The position numbers were made by a program, and so were the translations under genes. From contig NW_005197506.1 of assembly GCF_000372725.1 (NCBI RefSeq), forward strand, positions 486,177 to 550,176: a DNA stretch of 64,000 nt, in the 5' to 3' direction. This document shows, in pieces, positions 20,599 to 30,474 of this stretch. The notes under the pieces are model-generated. The model made no database searches. It was not told the origin of the DNA and saw only the letters and a list, made by a program, of their open reading frames with translations. How positions within the stretch are numbered: position 1 is the first letter of the stretch; the number at the start of each line of letters is the position of its first letter. Source of the DNA: Emiliania huxleyi CCMP1516. Lineage: Eukaryota; Haptophyta; Isochrysidales; Noelaerhabdaceae.

Positions 20599-20700
20599 CC
20601 ACACACCTCTCCTTAAAATCCCTGTGTGGTGGCGGCGTGCCGTCCTCCCATCCCTCCCTTGGCTTGTCTGTTTTCTTTCTTTTCTTTTTGCTTTGCCTTT
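20599..20700 (+). mobile_element. Retroposon 3' end, module Y
   Basis: Starts with a CCACAC...GTGTGG hairpin around TTAAAATCCC and ends in a TTTCTTTTC tail. Other copies: 13316-13399, and inverted at 63712-63795. Confidence 0.7.
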
Positions 20701-20712
20701 CTGGCTTTGGCG

Positions 20713-20975
20713 CGAAAGGAGTGAGGTGGCGCGAACCTCAACCTGCAAAGACAGCTCAATGCTCAGGGTCTACCCGCCACAGCTGCGCAGCGCATCTCTC
20801 CATGGCGATCGCCTGCTACTCGTGCTCCCACTCCTCGTCCGGGCTGCGGCCTGCGCCACCTCAGACCTACCTCACGCCGAGCCCGCGCACCGCACTCGCC
20901 GCCGCCACCAGAAGGCCGCCGCCTTCCTCCAACAGCTGCACCGATTCGAGAAACAAACACCCGCTCTCTCTCCCC
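20713..20975 (+). repeat. Dispersed repeat R, copy 1
   Basis: About 260 bp from GCGAAAGGAGTGAGGTGGCG to CAACAGCTGCACCGATTCG, found again inverted at 24166-24356 with clear similarity. Content around the shared CTCCATGGCGATCGCC is open in some frames but has no recognisable protein. Confidence 0.75.
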
Positions 20976-21000
20976 CCGATTCGCGCTGCCTTTTCTGGAA

Positions 21001-21095
21001 TAAAGACAGAAAGAAAGAAAGAAAGAAAACAGACACGCCAAACGAGGGATGGGACGAGGACAGGGTCCCCACCTGCACGAGCAGGATTTTGGAAG
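21001..21095 (-). mobile_element. Retroposon 3' end, module X, inverted copy
   Basis: GAAAGAAAGAAAGAAAACAG, then gggatgggacgaggacaggg and a CCTGCACGAGCAGG hairpin: the reverse complement of 13081-13164. 21096-21363 holds nothing recognised and contains the promoter side of the next gene. Confidence 0.75.
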
Positions 21096-21363
21096 GACGA
21101 TCAGGGGGACAGGTGGGGCTCTCCTGCTCCTGACACGGGACACGACAGGCTCGCAGCGCGGTGCGCGGTGGACTCCCACATCCACTGGCGGTCTCATCTC
21201 AGTCTAGCGACCTGCCTCCAGCTTGTCGCTGGCAGTCTCTCCTACCACAGGCACACTGACACAGGGGTGGCAGGGGCGGCGGCACGAGTCTCCCACAAGA
21301 CAGAAAGGGCGTCAAGCCGCAAAACTTTTTCTTCCTTAGCGCCACGGGTGCCCTTCGATCTCA

Positions 21364-22640
21364 ATGAAGCTGCTGGCGGTTTTCATCGCGGCCGCCGCCG
21401 CCTTCAGCGCGCCGAGATCGCAGACGCGCAGCAGCCCCGCCCCGCGCAGCGTCCTCGCGCTGCGTGGCGGCGGCGGCGAGCCCTCCGAGGCCATGCTGCA
21501 GGCCACGTTTGCGTGCAATCGCCTCTATGCCTCGTGCCTCGCCGAGGCCAACGCCGAGGTGGCGATGCTGCGCAAGACGGTCGCGGCGGGCGAGGACCTG
21601 TCCGGCTTCGGCGCCAAGGCGGACGCCGTGCTCGCCGACGCGGAGGACAAGTTCTCCGCGGGCACGCCTGCGGGCGACGCCGACGTGGCGCAGCTGTATG
21701 CCGACAAGAAGGAGGAGCTGAGCGAGGCGGTGCTGACGTCGATCGAGCCGGCCTTCGTGAAGGCGCTCGCGGCGCTCAAGGAGACGGCGCTCGAGTCCTT
21801 CAAGGCGCAGGCCGTCGGGCAGGACGACCTCGCCAACGCGGCGAGCGCTGCCGAGGCGCGCGGCGGCGGCGAGAGGCGCCCGGCGAGGGAGGGTGGGCGT
21901 GGCTCACGGGGCGGGCTCCTCTCGGCGTAGGCGGCCTTTGTGAAGGGCGCCAAGGTGTGCGTGCCCGCCAAGGCGGGCTGGGGGTACAAGGCGGAGCGCG
22001 CGAGCCTCGTCGCGGTGATTGACGCCATCAAGAGCCAGTCAAAGAAGGCGTCGGCGGTCAAGCAGCAAGCGCAGCAGCAGGCGCGGCGGTGGCGGTCTGG
22101 GAGGGAGGGGGGAGGCGGCGGCGGCGGAGGGAGGGAGAGGGCACCGAGCGGAGGCGGTACCGAAGCAGTGGGCGGGCGGGGGGAGGGGGAGGGATGCGAA
22201 CAGAGGTGGGGCACGACGGGGCGGGGCACAGGACTGAGCCCCTCTCGGTGTCTGCTGAGCGCGTCGCCGCCCGCCGCCCCCGCGCCGCAGATGAGCACCG
22301 CGATGAACTACCTGCAGCTGCAGTCGCAGCAGATGCAGCAGATCCAGGCGCAGTACGCGGGCGGGCAGGGCGGCAAATGGTCGCTCGGCGCCGCCTACCG
22401 GCCTCCCGACACAAACATCAACCTGTCCGGCTCCTACCAGCAAGGGCGCGGGAATCTGCAGCTCTGGATGGCGGGAATAACCCCCCCCCCCCCCCCCGCC
22501 CCGCCCCCGCCCGCGCGCAGACCGCCCCACCGCGCCCGCTGCAGGTGCCCGATGAGGGCGCCGCACTCCTCGGGCCGAACGGCTTCACCAACGGCGTCGG
22601 CCCCGCCAACCTCGGCCTCTCTATGAACGTGCACCTCTGA
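21364..22640 (+). CDS. Predicted plastid-targeted protein of unknown function
   Basis: Exons 21364-21855, 21931-22080, 22291-22470 and 22545-22640 give 305 residues; all three introns read GC-AG. Residues 1-19 are a signal peptide (MKLLAVFIAAAAAFSAPRS), followed by a short Arg/Ser-rich stretch and ALRGGGGE, the bipartite leader pattern of proteins imported into secondary plastids. The middle is helical (AEANAEVAMLRKTVAAGEDL to FVKALAALKETALESFKA). The last two exons carry a distinctive tail: GKWSLGAAYRPPDTN, INLSGSYQQGRGNLQ and LLGPNGFTNGVGPANLGLSM. I do not recognise the family with certainty; the tail looks conserved and beta-rich. The fourth exon limit is supported by frame and the gctgcag acceptor. 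Confidence 0.75.
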
Positions 22641-23231
22641 GGGCGCGACCCAACCGCGCGCTGCTTCGTCTTGTTTAAGCACGCCCAGCCATCGACCAGC
22701 CACGCAGCCGCTGCTGCGGGTGCGTCCTGGCGGCTGCGGGAGGCGCGGCTGGGGCTGCTCCCTCACTCGCCGTGGCCGGCCCGACTCAGACTACCGGCTC
22801 GACTCTCGCTAATCACCTAGGAGGAGGTCTATCGTGGCGCGTGACGCGCTGACCACAGAATCGTGTGCGCTTTGTGTCTTACCCCGGGGCGGGCGCGGTC
22901 TCTGCCAGTCGCGCCGGTCTGTGCGGTCTGGGTCTCTGCGTCTGGCTCTCTGTGGGCGTCTCTAACACTGCTCACTGGTAACTCTCTATTGAGCTAGATT
23001 TTGATTGAGAGGGTTGAGTTTATCGCAGCTTTATATGTGCCTGAGTGCTGAGTTGACAGACATCAGAAAGCACAAAGCCCGACCCACCGCACGTGGAGAG
23101 GGCACGAGACATGGACATGCATTTCAATCTACAACACCACCCCACACTTACCCCCGACGTTTCCTGCCATGCAAATGCGCCCGGGATTAACCACAGCAAA
23201 ACAGCCCGCGCGCGCTGCCCCGGGCGCCAGG
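22641..23231. other. Intergenic region between convergent genes
   Basis: No gene seen. An AT-richer patch at 22975-23060 (ttgattgagagggttgag) stands out from the GC-rich surroundings. Confidence 0.6.
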
Positions 23232-24295
23232 TCACATGGTGAGCAGCGTCGTCCGCGTCAGCTGCAGCTCCTCGGCCGAGACCGAGACGCGGAATTCTAG
23301 CAGCTCGCAAGCGAGCACCTCGAGGTCGTTGAGGTGCGAGAGCGAGACACCGCCGACGCGCGCCCAGTACGAGTTGTTGTACGACTCGTCGTCCAGCACC
23401 TTGGACGCGAGCAGCGCGGCGACGAGCAGGAGGCGGTGCGCGTTTGAGACGCAGAGGTGCAGCCCGCGGCTCGCGTGGTTGAGCAGCAGGCGGTCGATGA
23501 GGACGACCATGTGCAGGAGGAGCGGCTGCGGCGGAGGGGATGGGAGGGGTGACGGGAGAGACGAGGCGGCGAGCCGACGCCTCCTCGGCGGTGGAGCTGC
23601 GGTGTCTGTGCCTGAGGGCTTGTGAGGGTGTGTCATGGGCGGTGTCTCGAGGTGATGCGCACCTCGAGCAGCCCCTCCTTGTGGAGCAGGCCTTGTGAGA
23701 GGACGTACTCCTCGAGGTAGGCGGCGGGAGAGATCTCGGGCACCGTGACCGAGTGGAAGAGCGGCGCGAACACCGGCTGCGGCCGGGAGGAGGGCGGCAT
23801 GTGAGCGGTGAGGGGCGGGGCAGCGGGCGGGCGAGGAGCAGGGTGGGCGGCAGAGGGCGGGGAGGGGGCGGATCACGGGGTGGGCCGGCGATGGGAATGG
23901 GCCACCTCGTGGGCGTCTGCTGGGCACGCTCCCCCCATCGTCCGCTGCAGCAGCCGGGTGATGGCCGCGAGCGCCGGGAGCGCCGACTCTGGCCACGAGC
24001 CGCCGCTATGGGAGGTCTCGGCCTTCGCCGTGTCGCCGCCGACGTTGTCGGTGCTGGCCACGCTCTTCTCCGGCGTGCTAAAGGCTCGCTCGCACCGCGC
24101 GCCGCCCTTTGCGGGCTTGGTTCCCCGGCGTGCTGTCTCCGTCGACGAGGCAGCGCGAATCGGTGCACAGGCGCAGCTGTTGGAGGACCAGGCGGCCTTC
24201 TGGTGGCGGCGTCCGGCGAGTGCGGTGCGCGGGCTCGGCGTGAGGTGGCGCAGCCCGGATGAGGAGTGGGAGCATGAGTAGCAGGCGGTCGCCAT
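23232..24295 (-). CDS. PHO80/P(U)-type cyclin
   Basis: The last exon (about 23530 to the stop at 23232) reads PLLLHMVVLIDRLLL, then CVSNAHRLLLVAALLASKVLDD, YNNSYWARVGGVSLSHLNDLE and LACELLEFRVSVSAEEL: a cyclin box with the LASKxLDDxxYxNxxWAxVGG signature of PHO80-like cyclins. The exon before (23660-23785) gives FAPLFHSVTVPEISPAAYLEEYV. An upstream exon has ALPALAAITRLLQRTM, which fits the N-terminal helix of the family. Such cyclins activate PHO85/CDK5-like kinases in nutrient or cell-cycle control. The start is uncertain: the frame is open into a dispersed repeat (24166-24356), and the Met at 24295 lies within it. Confidence 0.75.
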
Positions 24296-24356
24296 GGAGA
24301 GATGCGCTGTGGCGGGTAGAAGCTGTTTGTGTGCAGGTTCGCGCCACCTCACCTCC
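24166..24356 (-). repeat. Dispersed repeat R, copy 2 (inverted), overlapping the cyclin 5' end
   Basis: Reverse complement of 20713-20975, with scattered changes and a deletion. Both contain the CTGCTACTCATG/CTCGTG-CTCCCACTCCTC block. It lies over the presumed first exon of the cyclin gene. Confidence 0.75.
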
Positions 24357-25544
24357 TTTCGCGCCAAATACTCGATGCGGGCTAAAGGTTGGATGATCCG
24401 TTGTTCCGTTGTGCTCATGGTGAATTCACTCACATAAACGCACAACCCCACATTCACTTACACCACCTTCCTACCTAAGCTAACCACCGCAGTACAATCG
24501 ATTGAGTCCGGGTTTGTTGTGCGTATGATTGTAAGGACGTAGGGACCCGCCCCAGGACAGGCTCTGGCGTTCTGATGGAGTGCTCTGGTGCCGAGGAGAG
24601 CCGCTGGCACGAGGTAGATGTGAAGCCACGACGGGTCGGTACAGCAGGCCGACCAGAGAGTGCAGAGTGAGCACTGCCCCTCTCCAAGATCGACTCCTCT
24701 GTGGAGAAGCTCCCGCCTAGGTAGGACCATCAAGGGGAGGCCAGGAACACTTGACCCGCGCAAAGAGCTAGATGCAGCCGTCACTATTCTACGGCCTCAG
24801 AGCGTATGCCTTGCCGCCAGACGGTGGCGGTCGTGGTCGGTGGTTGGGCCGTTTTGCACGACGGCTGTGGCGGCGCTCTGGAGGGGAGGGCGGCCACTTT
24901 CGGGTAGTGGATGACCGGCTTTTGAGGTCTTGCAACCCTAGCTGTGACAGCTTCGGACAGCTCGCGCAACCCTAGGAACAGCGGGTCGGCTAAGTGTTGA
25001 GGCCACTCAGGCCGGGACAAGACGGGGGTGGTGGAGGTCCGAAATCACGCCGCTATGCCTCGGCTCCAGCGAGGCCTCTCAGGCCCTAGCTCAGGTATAT
25101 GCAGTAGCCAAAAGCAGGGAACACCCACCCCCCAGCACCAGTCTTCTAGCCTTCTAGGTGGAGGCGGGCCCGCTGGTATCGTCGGGAAGGTCGAGGAGGG
25201 TGGATGGATGAGCGAGTGAACCTGACGAGGCCTGTAGCGCTTGTGATCTGTGATCTGTAAGGGTCCGCCCGCAGGCGCATTTTGTATACCGAGGCGGTGC
25301 CCGGTGCCGAGCGCAGGCAGAGCCCACAGGTCGGACCTTAAGACAGCGTTGTAAATCCCTGGGCCTGAGCCAGAGATGTGTGTCAGAGAAGTACAACAGC
25401 ATACTGTACAGACATACACCGCGCCGCCGCGCGCGCGTGTGTGTACGGCTATACCTACGGGCTGAGAGAGCCACAGAGCGCACCAGGCTGAAGCAGGGCG
25501 CACACGTGGGCGCGGGGGGGCGCGGGGCTGAGGCCTGAGCCCAG
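24357..25544. other. Intergenic region with repeat Z copy
   Basis: No supported gene. Repeat Z (25245-25370: gggtccgcccgcaggcgcat, tataccgaggcggtgcccgg, then a ccttaagacagcgttg block) has a clear second copy at 53612-53760. The open frames here are short and unlike proteins. Confidence 0.55.
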
Positions 25545-25862
25545 ATGAGCCCTGGCTGTCAGGCTGTCAGGTGCTGTCAGGTATCTGTCGGGCTGTCGGG
25601 CAGCTGTCAGGCACTGTCAGGTGCCTCTGTCAGACCAGCTGTCAGGTGCTGTCAGTGCTGTCGGGTGCTGTCGGGTGCGTGTCTGACAGGCGAGGGGCTC
25701 TGTAGCTGTCGGGTGCTGTCGGAGCTGTCGGGTGTTGCTGTCAGACGCTGTTGGAGCTGTCAGAGCTGTCAGGCTGCTGCTGCTGTCAGACGTTGGGCTG
25801 TTACTGTCAGGTGCTGTCAGGTGGTGCTGTTGGGCTAGCTGTCGGGGTGCTGTCAGGCTCTG
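25545..25862 (+). repeat. Degenerate CTGTCRGG array, left
   Basis: About 35 irregular units of CTGTCAGG/CTGTCGGG with spacers such as TGCTG and AGCTG. A second array in the same orientation begins at 26290. Confidence 0.85.
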
Positions 25863-25912
25863 ACACACACCAGCCACACTTATGACACTATCAAGAGGAG
25901 ACCAGCGGGTAC

Positions 25913-26042
25913 GCAGCTGCCCCCCTCCTACGGCGTGATCACGCCGGCAGGGGCGGCCGCCTGGGGAGCGCAGATGGCGGCGCAGGCGCAGGCCGCGGCG
26001 GCGGCACAGACGGCGGCGGCCACCCCACCCAGACGCCGTAGG
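25913..26042 (+). other. Isolated exon-like segment between CTGTCRGG arrays
   Basis: Reads TQLPPSYGVITPAGAAAWGA, then QMAAQAQAAAAAQTAAATPP in one frame, protein-like and unlike the flanking arrays. It may be a captured exon fragment or a piece of an Ala/Gln-rich gene. No complete gene is supported. Confidence 0.3.
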
Positions 26043-26289
26043 CATATGACTGTAGGGCCCCAGAAGGCTAGCTGGTAGCTTCATTTGTAGTAGCACAGCC
26101 GCCGGTGCTAGAGAGTCTAGAGAGGGGTCCGCAGAGGTGGGGCGGGAGGGTTGAGAGAGAGACCCATGACCTTCCCATGACCACATGGACCACACTCACA
26201 TGTACATGTACATGTCTTTGCATGTAATAGTTTTGTTATACCCTCATGGGGCACAAGAAAGAGGCTCTACGGGGGGGGTCTGACTGTGT

Positions 26290-26540
26290 ACGGTCTGTGC
26301 TGCTGTCGGGCTGTCAGCGCTGCTGTCAGGCCACTGTGTGCTGTCGGGCTGTCAGGCAGCTGTCAGGCTGTCACGTTAGGGCCTGACAGCGACGGAGCGC
26401 CTCGCCTGTCAGGCTCTGCTGTCAGGCTGTCAGATACGTGCTGTCAGACTGTCAGAGAAAGTGCTGTCAGCGCTGTCAGGCTGTCGGGCACTGTCAGGCG
26501 CTGTCCGGGGTTTGCTGTCAGGCTGTCAGACCAGGGCTCA
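26290..26540 (+). repeat. Degenerate CTGTCRGG array, right
   Basis: Same unit and orientation as 25545-25862, about 20 units. The two arrays frame about 430 bp of unique sequence. Confidence 0.85.
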
Positions 26541-27010
26541 GCCCTGGGCGAGGGTGGTGGAGTCTGGAGAGGGCGGTCTGTCGGCGCGCTAAACCTTATC
26601 TAACCCGCCGGGGCGGGCCGGATCCACGCGCTGTCGGACCGCCCCGTTGGAGGTAGGCCGCTCGTCTAGCCAATCAGCCTTAAGCGAGCGGTCTGGCCGT
26701 TGGAATCTATGGCCGAGTTTGGTGGACTTGCGTCCTCGCGTCGGTCGTGGTTGTACAAGCAGCGTTATGAACAGCGCTTGTTTTTTTTCGTCTTCTTCAA
26801 CTTTCCCACCCGTCAAGTTCAAGATCTCTCTCTCTCTCTGTGTGAGAATAGCTCCGCCGTTCATGGAGGCAACCGATGCGAGTCGACTGGTGTGTGTCGT
26901 CGTGGTTTCGTATCAAGAATACTCACTCACTCACTCACTTCAAGAGATCTCTCTCTGTCTCCTACACACTTCTTCCGTTCATGACCGCGCGTCCAACGCA
27001 CTTCTGCAGA
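26541..27010. other. Intergenic region
   Basis: No gene supported. A CCAATCAG box at 26669 and short CT and CTCA runs at 26828 and 26921-26940 are the only notable points. Confidence 0.5.
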
Positions 27011-27018
27011 CGGCACCC

Positions 27019-27149
27019 ACGACCCATAAATAAATAAATAAATAAAAACGGTCAAACTCTGAGACGAGATGGGATTTAGGGACATGTGTCCCCGCCCTGC
27101 ACGATCTTGGTGTGAGGGATCTTCAATCCGTCCCCTCACCCCCTGGTCA
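27019..27149 (-). mobile_element. 3' end of ORF1-like copy B with (TTTA)n tail
   Basis: On the minus strand: GTGCAGGGCGGGGACA, then TGACCGTTTTTATTTATTTA. The GCAGGGCGGGGAC and CCGTTTTTATTTA blocks are shared with the nested insertion at 20113-20556. This ties the upstream ORF to the retroposon family. Confidence 0.7.
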
Positions 27150-28058
27150 CTACCCGACACTAGAAGAGCAGCAAGAGTTAGGGCTGCGGCTACGGCTGCG
27201 GCTGCGGGAGGGGCTATGGTCGCGGGAGAGCCGCTGCGCCGCGTGGGCGCGCCTACACCGCGCTTGCTCCGCTCGCCACCTCTCGCAAAGGTCCAAAGTC
27301 ATAGCCATCACCTCCTCCGGCAAGTCCTTTTCGCCTATCTCGCCGTCCCTCCATGCCTGGTAGAGCTCGTCGTCATAGCCATATTGCATCACAGCCTGCT
27401 GCACTGCGTCGTGCACAACCCCTGCCACCCTATCCCGCGCCTCAGCGTCGGAAAATTCGAGCTCGGAGTCATACCAGGAAGCAGGCGCAGACGGCCGCGG
27501 CGATTTGGCAGGCGGCGAGGTGGGGGAGGGAGAGCGCGGCGGTGCGCGCTCGGTGCTCCCGCTGGTGCCAGAAGGGCCAGCGCCCAATGCGCTCAGCCTG
27601 TTCTTGTCCACCACCTTGGGAGAAGGGGGTGGGGGTCCACCTCCCTTGGGTGCGGGCTTGCGGTGTTCCTGCTTCCGCTTGCCCGACTTTGGCGGGTTGC
27701 GGCCGAAGTTCTTCATGGTGAACCTGTCCGGCTTGCCGCCCTTCCCGACCCTCGTCCACCCCTCGGGCGACTCGTTGGGCCGAAGTTGCTGCGCCTGTTG
27801 GTGCTGCGAGTGTGCCTGCGATGCTGCGGCCGGAGCGGCAGCGGCGGCAGGCGGTGCCACGGGCGGTGCGGCGAAAGTGGCGGTAGGCTGAGGCTGCGCA
27901 GCGCCCTGCGCGGCCTGCTGCCTGGCCTCATCCTCCCGCCTCTTCTCAGACTTGGCCTGGATGATGTACTGATACCCAAGCGGCACCGGGTTGATGCTGA
28001 CGGACCAGTTTCTTCTTTGCGGGTGATTTGTGTTTCGCAACCCACTCCACGCGCCCAC
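27150..28058 (-). mobile_element. Retroposon ORF1-like gene, copy B
   Basis: One open frame of 302 codons. Order: RRNWSVSINPVPLGYQYIIQ, a charged helix (KSEKRREDEARQQ), an Ala/Pro/Gln linker, GWTRVGKGGKPDRF, a Lys/Arg-rich tract and VDKNRLSALGAGPS. Then come RSPSPTSPPAKSPRPS, an acidic patch (WYDSELEFSDAEARD), a helical domain and an Arg-Ser C-terminus (SRSRSRSRSPN). It is a diverged homologue of 18984-19908. The basic and RS tracts suggest RNA binding. Its 3' flank has the family tail. It looks whole as an open frame, but no polymerase ORF lies downstream. A domesticated host gene remains an alternative. Confidence 0.55.
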
Positions 28059-28412
28059 TAAACGGCTAACGCACTTTCACCACACCTGTCACCTCCGCCT
28101 CCGCCACACACCCGGCTTGGCGCTTGCGCCCCTTTGGGCCTTGGCCGCTCTAACGCGGCCTAGCCCTACGCGCGGCGGCGCTAGCCTCCGCGCCTATAGC
28201 TGGAAGTGGTGTTAGAGTGTAAGTGTGTGGTGTGTTCGCGGGACCCGCTCCGCGCTCCCCGGGGCGCTTTTCCTTTTCGCTTTTGCGGCGGCTTTTCCTT
28301 TTGGCGCAGACTGCTGTGCGTGAACACTAGCACACGGGCCAGGTGGTGTGGTGCGGCGGGCTCCCCCCTCTCACACTCGCTCTTAGACTCTACCGTTCCT
28401 CCCAAACGCACG
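28059..28412. other. Intergenic region between tandem minus-strand genes
   Basis: No gene supported. It contains the 5' flank of element B and the 3' flank of the EF-hand gene. A purine/pyrimidine-skewed stretch (ttttccttttcgcttttgcgg) lies at 28268-28310. Confidence 0.5.
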
Positions 28413-29542
28413 TCACAGCTCCTTCTTGTCCGCCTTGCCTCCCCCGGCGCCGGGCGGACTCGCCGCCAGCCGCTGCAGCTCCTCGAAGAAGCGCGTCGCC
28501 TCGGCCGCCTCGACAAAGCCAGAGCGGTCCGCGTCCATCGTGGCGAAAAAGTCGTCGTCGCCGCCCGCCCCCGCCGCCTTGTTCGCCGCGTTGGCCTCTT
28601 GGATCAACGAGGCCATCTCCTCGCGCGACAGCCTGCCGTCGCCATCCTTGTCGAGCGAGCGCATGATTGCACTCGGCTCCATCGCGCCGCCGCCGCCGCC
28701 TCCGCCGCCGCCGGTGCTTCTGCTCGCCGCGCCGCCGCCTCCCGCCGCGCCGCCGCCGCCCGCCATCATCCGCTCAAAATAGCCGCTCGCCTCGCCCCGG
28801 TCGACTCGGCCGTCGCCTACACGCGGTTCTCCACACACGTCTCCGCTCTCCGCCGTAAGCTCTCCACACAGGCTATGGCGGCTATGCCGTCCGCGTCGAT
28901 GGAGGCGAAGAAGTCCGCCGGCACGGCCTCGCCCTGCGCCTTGGCTGCCGCGTTGGTCTTCTCAATGAGGCCCGCCATCTCCTCCCGAGAGAGCGAGCCG
29001 TCCGAGTCGCGGTCGAGGGACGCGAAGAGCATGTCCGCCATCCCGCCCGACGAGGACGGCGCCTTCTTCTGCGGCGGGTGCAGCGCCTCCCACCTTTCCA
29101 GCAGGCCCGCCTCCTCAGCGAGGCTCAGCAGGGCCTCCTTGCTCGCGCCGGCCGGGTAGGCCACCGAGAACTCGTCGAGCATCGCGCGAAGCTGCCCGCT
29201 CGTCTTGAGGCGCAGCCGCCGCTGCGCCTCGCTGCTCGCCTTGGCGGGCGCCGCCGTGGCAGGCGCCGCCTTGGCCTTGGCAGCCGGAGCATCGGCCTCG
29301 AGAGGCGTGCCGTCCCAGGCGAACCGCTCGACGCCGGCCGGCTTCTCGCTCTGTGCAAACTCGAAGACCGCCTTCCTCAGCGCCTCGAGCCGGCCCTCGC
29401 CCTGCATCACACCGTGATCAATGCCGACCCGGTGTGCGATGCCCTCGAGCTGAGCCTCGGTCTGGCCCATGATCGCCTCGCGCAGCGGGTCGGCGGCGGC
29501 GCCCATCAGGAGCAGCAGGAGGAGAGCGAGCGGCGAGCTCAT
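28413..29542 (-). CDS. ER-resident EF-hand calcium-binding protein, C-terminal KKEL
   Basis: Exons 29542-28888 and 28816-28413 join through a GC-AG intron (72 nt) to 352 residues. Residues 1-18 are a signal peptide (MSSPLALLLLLLMGAAAD). Four EF-hand loops follow in the second half: DRDSDGSLSREE, then one split by the intron (DADG plus DGRVDRGE), DKDGDGRLSREE and DADRSGFVEAAE; the last lacks the usual fifth-position pattern. The protein ends KADKKEL, a KDEL-type ER retention signal. It is therefore probably a lumenal calcium buffer or chaperone cofactor of the reticulocalbin/calumenin sort, though a poly-Gly linker separates the EF pairs. A central SAP-like block (LKTSGQLRAMLDEFSVAYP) is unassigned. 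Confidence 0.85.
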
Positions 29543-29769
29543 CGTTGATGTGCCCTACAAGCTGTTTTCGTCTTCACGCGCCTTGATCTTGACGCGCGAA
29601 TGTCATGGGTAGACGCCCCACATCGCCCTTATGATGCGCGGCATGCACACGGCGCTGGTACACTGATGCATCGTAGCTCGGTCTACTTGAAATCCTGTGA
29701 AGTTGGATTTTGCCGAACCCCTCGCGCCCCGGTTGAATCGTGTAGACCGCGACTCTCGAGGCGAAGACC

Positions 29770-30474
29770 GTGCGGGTTATCTCTGGCAACCCCATCTCGA
29801 CACTGGACAACCGGTCGCTTCGCCAGCAGATGACGTCCACCCATGACAATTCGGGCCTGATGGTGCGCAGCATGGGCGGCCGCGGCCCGCCCCTGCAGAG
29901 GGAGAAGACTCTGGACATGGATGGGAACCCCTATGATATCATGGTCGTCAGCGCGGGCGGAGTGCATGCCGACACGATCCTGCGGGTCAGGTACCGACCT
30001 CGCATCGATAGGAGAAATTCGAAGCTGGTGAGCTCGAATGGCACGTACGGCAAAACGTGGAATGATCAGTCCGGGCCGCCGACTGCTGAGGATCAGCAGG
30101 ACTTCCTCCACTGGATCGAGAGCGGTATGAGCGTCGGGCATCTCGGCGGCTCCAGTCCGCTCCCTACCGACGCTCCGCCTCAGCCAGCAGCGCGAAGCTC
30201 GAGCCGGCTCTCTGACAAGTTCGGCCACGTGCAGGGCGTCTGCCGCTGCCAGCGCCCTCTCATCCACACTGGACAGGCGAGGGCATCGGCGAGGGCATCG
30301 CCGAAGTCCCGACGTGTTCACGCAATTTTGAACCCATTCTCGTGTGAACAGGATGAGAGCATCTTCAAGGCGTACCAAAAGTCGTCCTACCAGTGGGTTG
30401 TGCATGGCATCCTCGGCCTGCGAGAGAAGACCGATGGCCCCGGCGAGATGGTGTCTGGCTTGCGTTCAGGGTAG
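29770..30474 (+). CDS. Hypothetical protein
   Basis: Open frame of 234 codons with protein-like composition: VISGNPISTLDNRSLRQQM, MVRSMGGRGPPLQREKTLDMD, VRYRPRIDRRNSKLVSSNG, AEDQQDFLHWIESGMS, and a C-terminus FKAYQKSSYQWVVHGILGLR. Codon composition is less GC-biased than in neighbouring genes, which may indicate transfer or a recent origin. The frame may extend or splice upstream (29600-29770 is open in another frame). A copy of the GGTATTGCTAAAAATCTCTC motif lies 91 bp after the stop. No family recognised. Confidence 0.45.
   Translation: MRVISGNPISTLDNRSLRQQMTSTHDNSGLMVRSMGGRGPPLQREKTLDMDGNPYDIMVVSAGGVHADTILRVRYRPRIDRRNSKLVSSNGTYGKTWNDQSGPPTAEDQQDFLHWIESGMSVGHLGGSSPLPTDAPPQPAARSSSRLSDKFGHVQGVCRCQRPLIHTGQARASARASPKSRRVHAILNPFSCEQDESIFKAYQKSSYQWVVHGILGLREKTDGPGEMVSGLRSG

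Noticed and set aside
20187-22022. 611-codon plus-strand frame
   Set aside because: Runs through several retroposon pieces and out of frame over the plastid-protein exon; not one gene.
25545-26540. CRISPR-like or telomere-like array of CTGTCRGG
   Set aside because: Units are irregular and abut each other, there are no conserved repeat-spacer lengths, and the unit is not a known telomere repeat.
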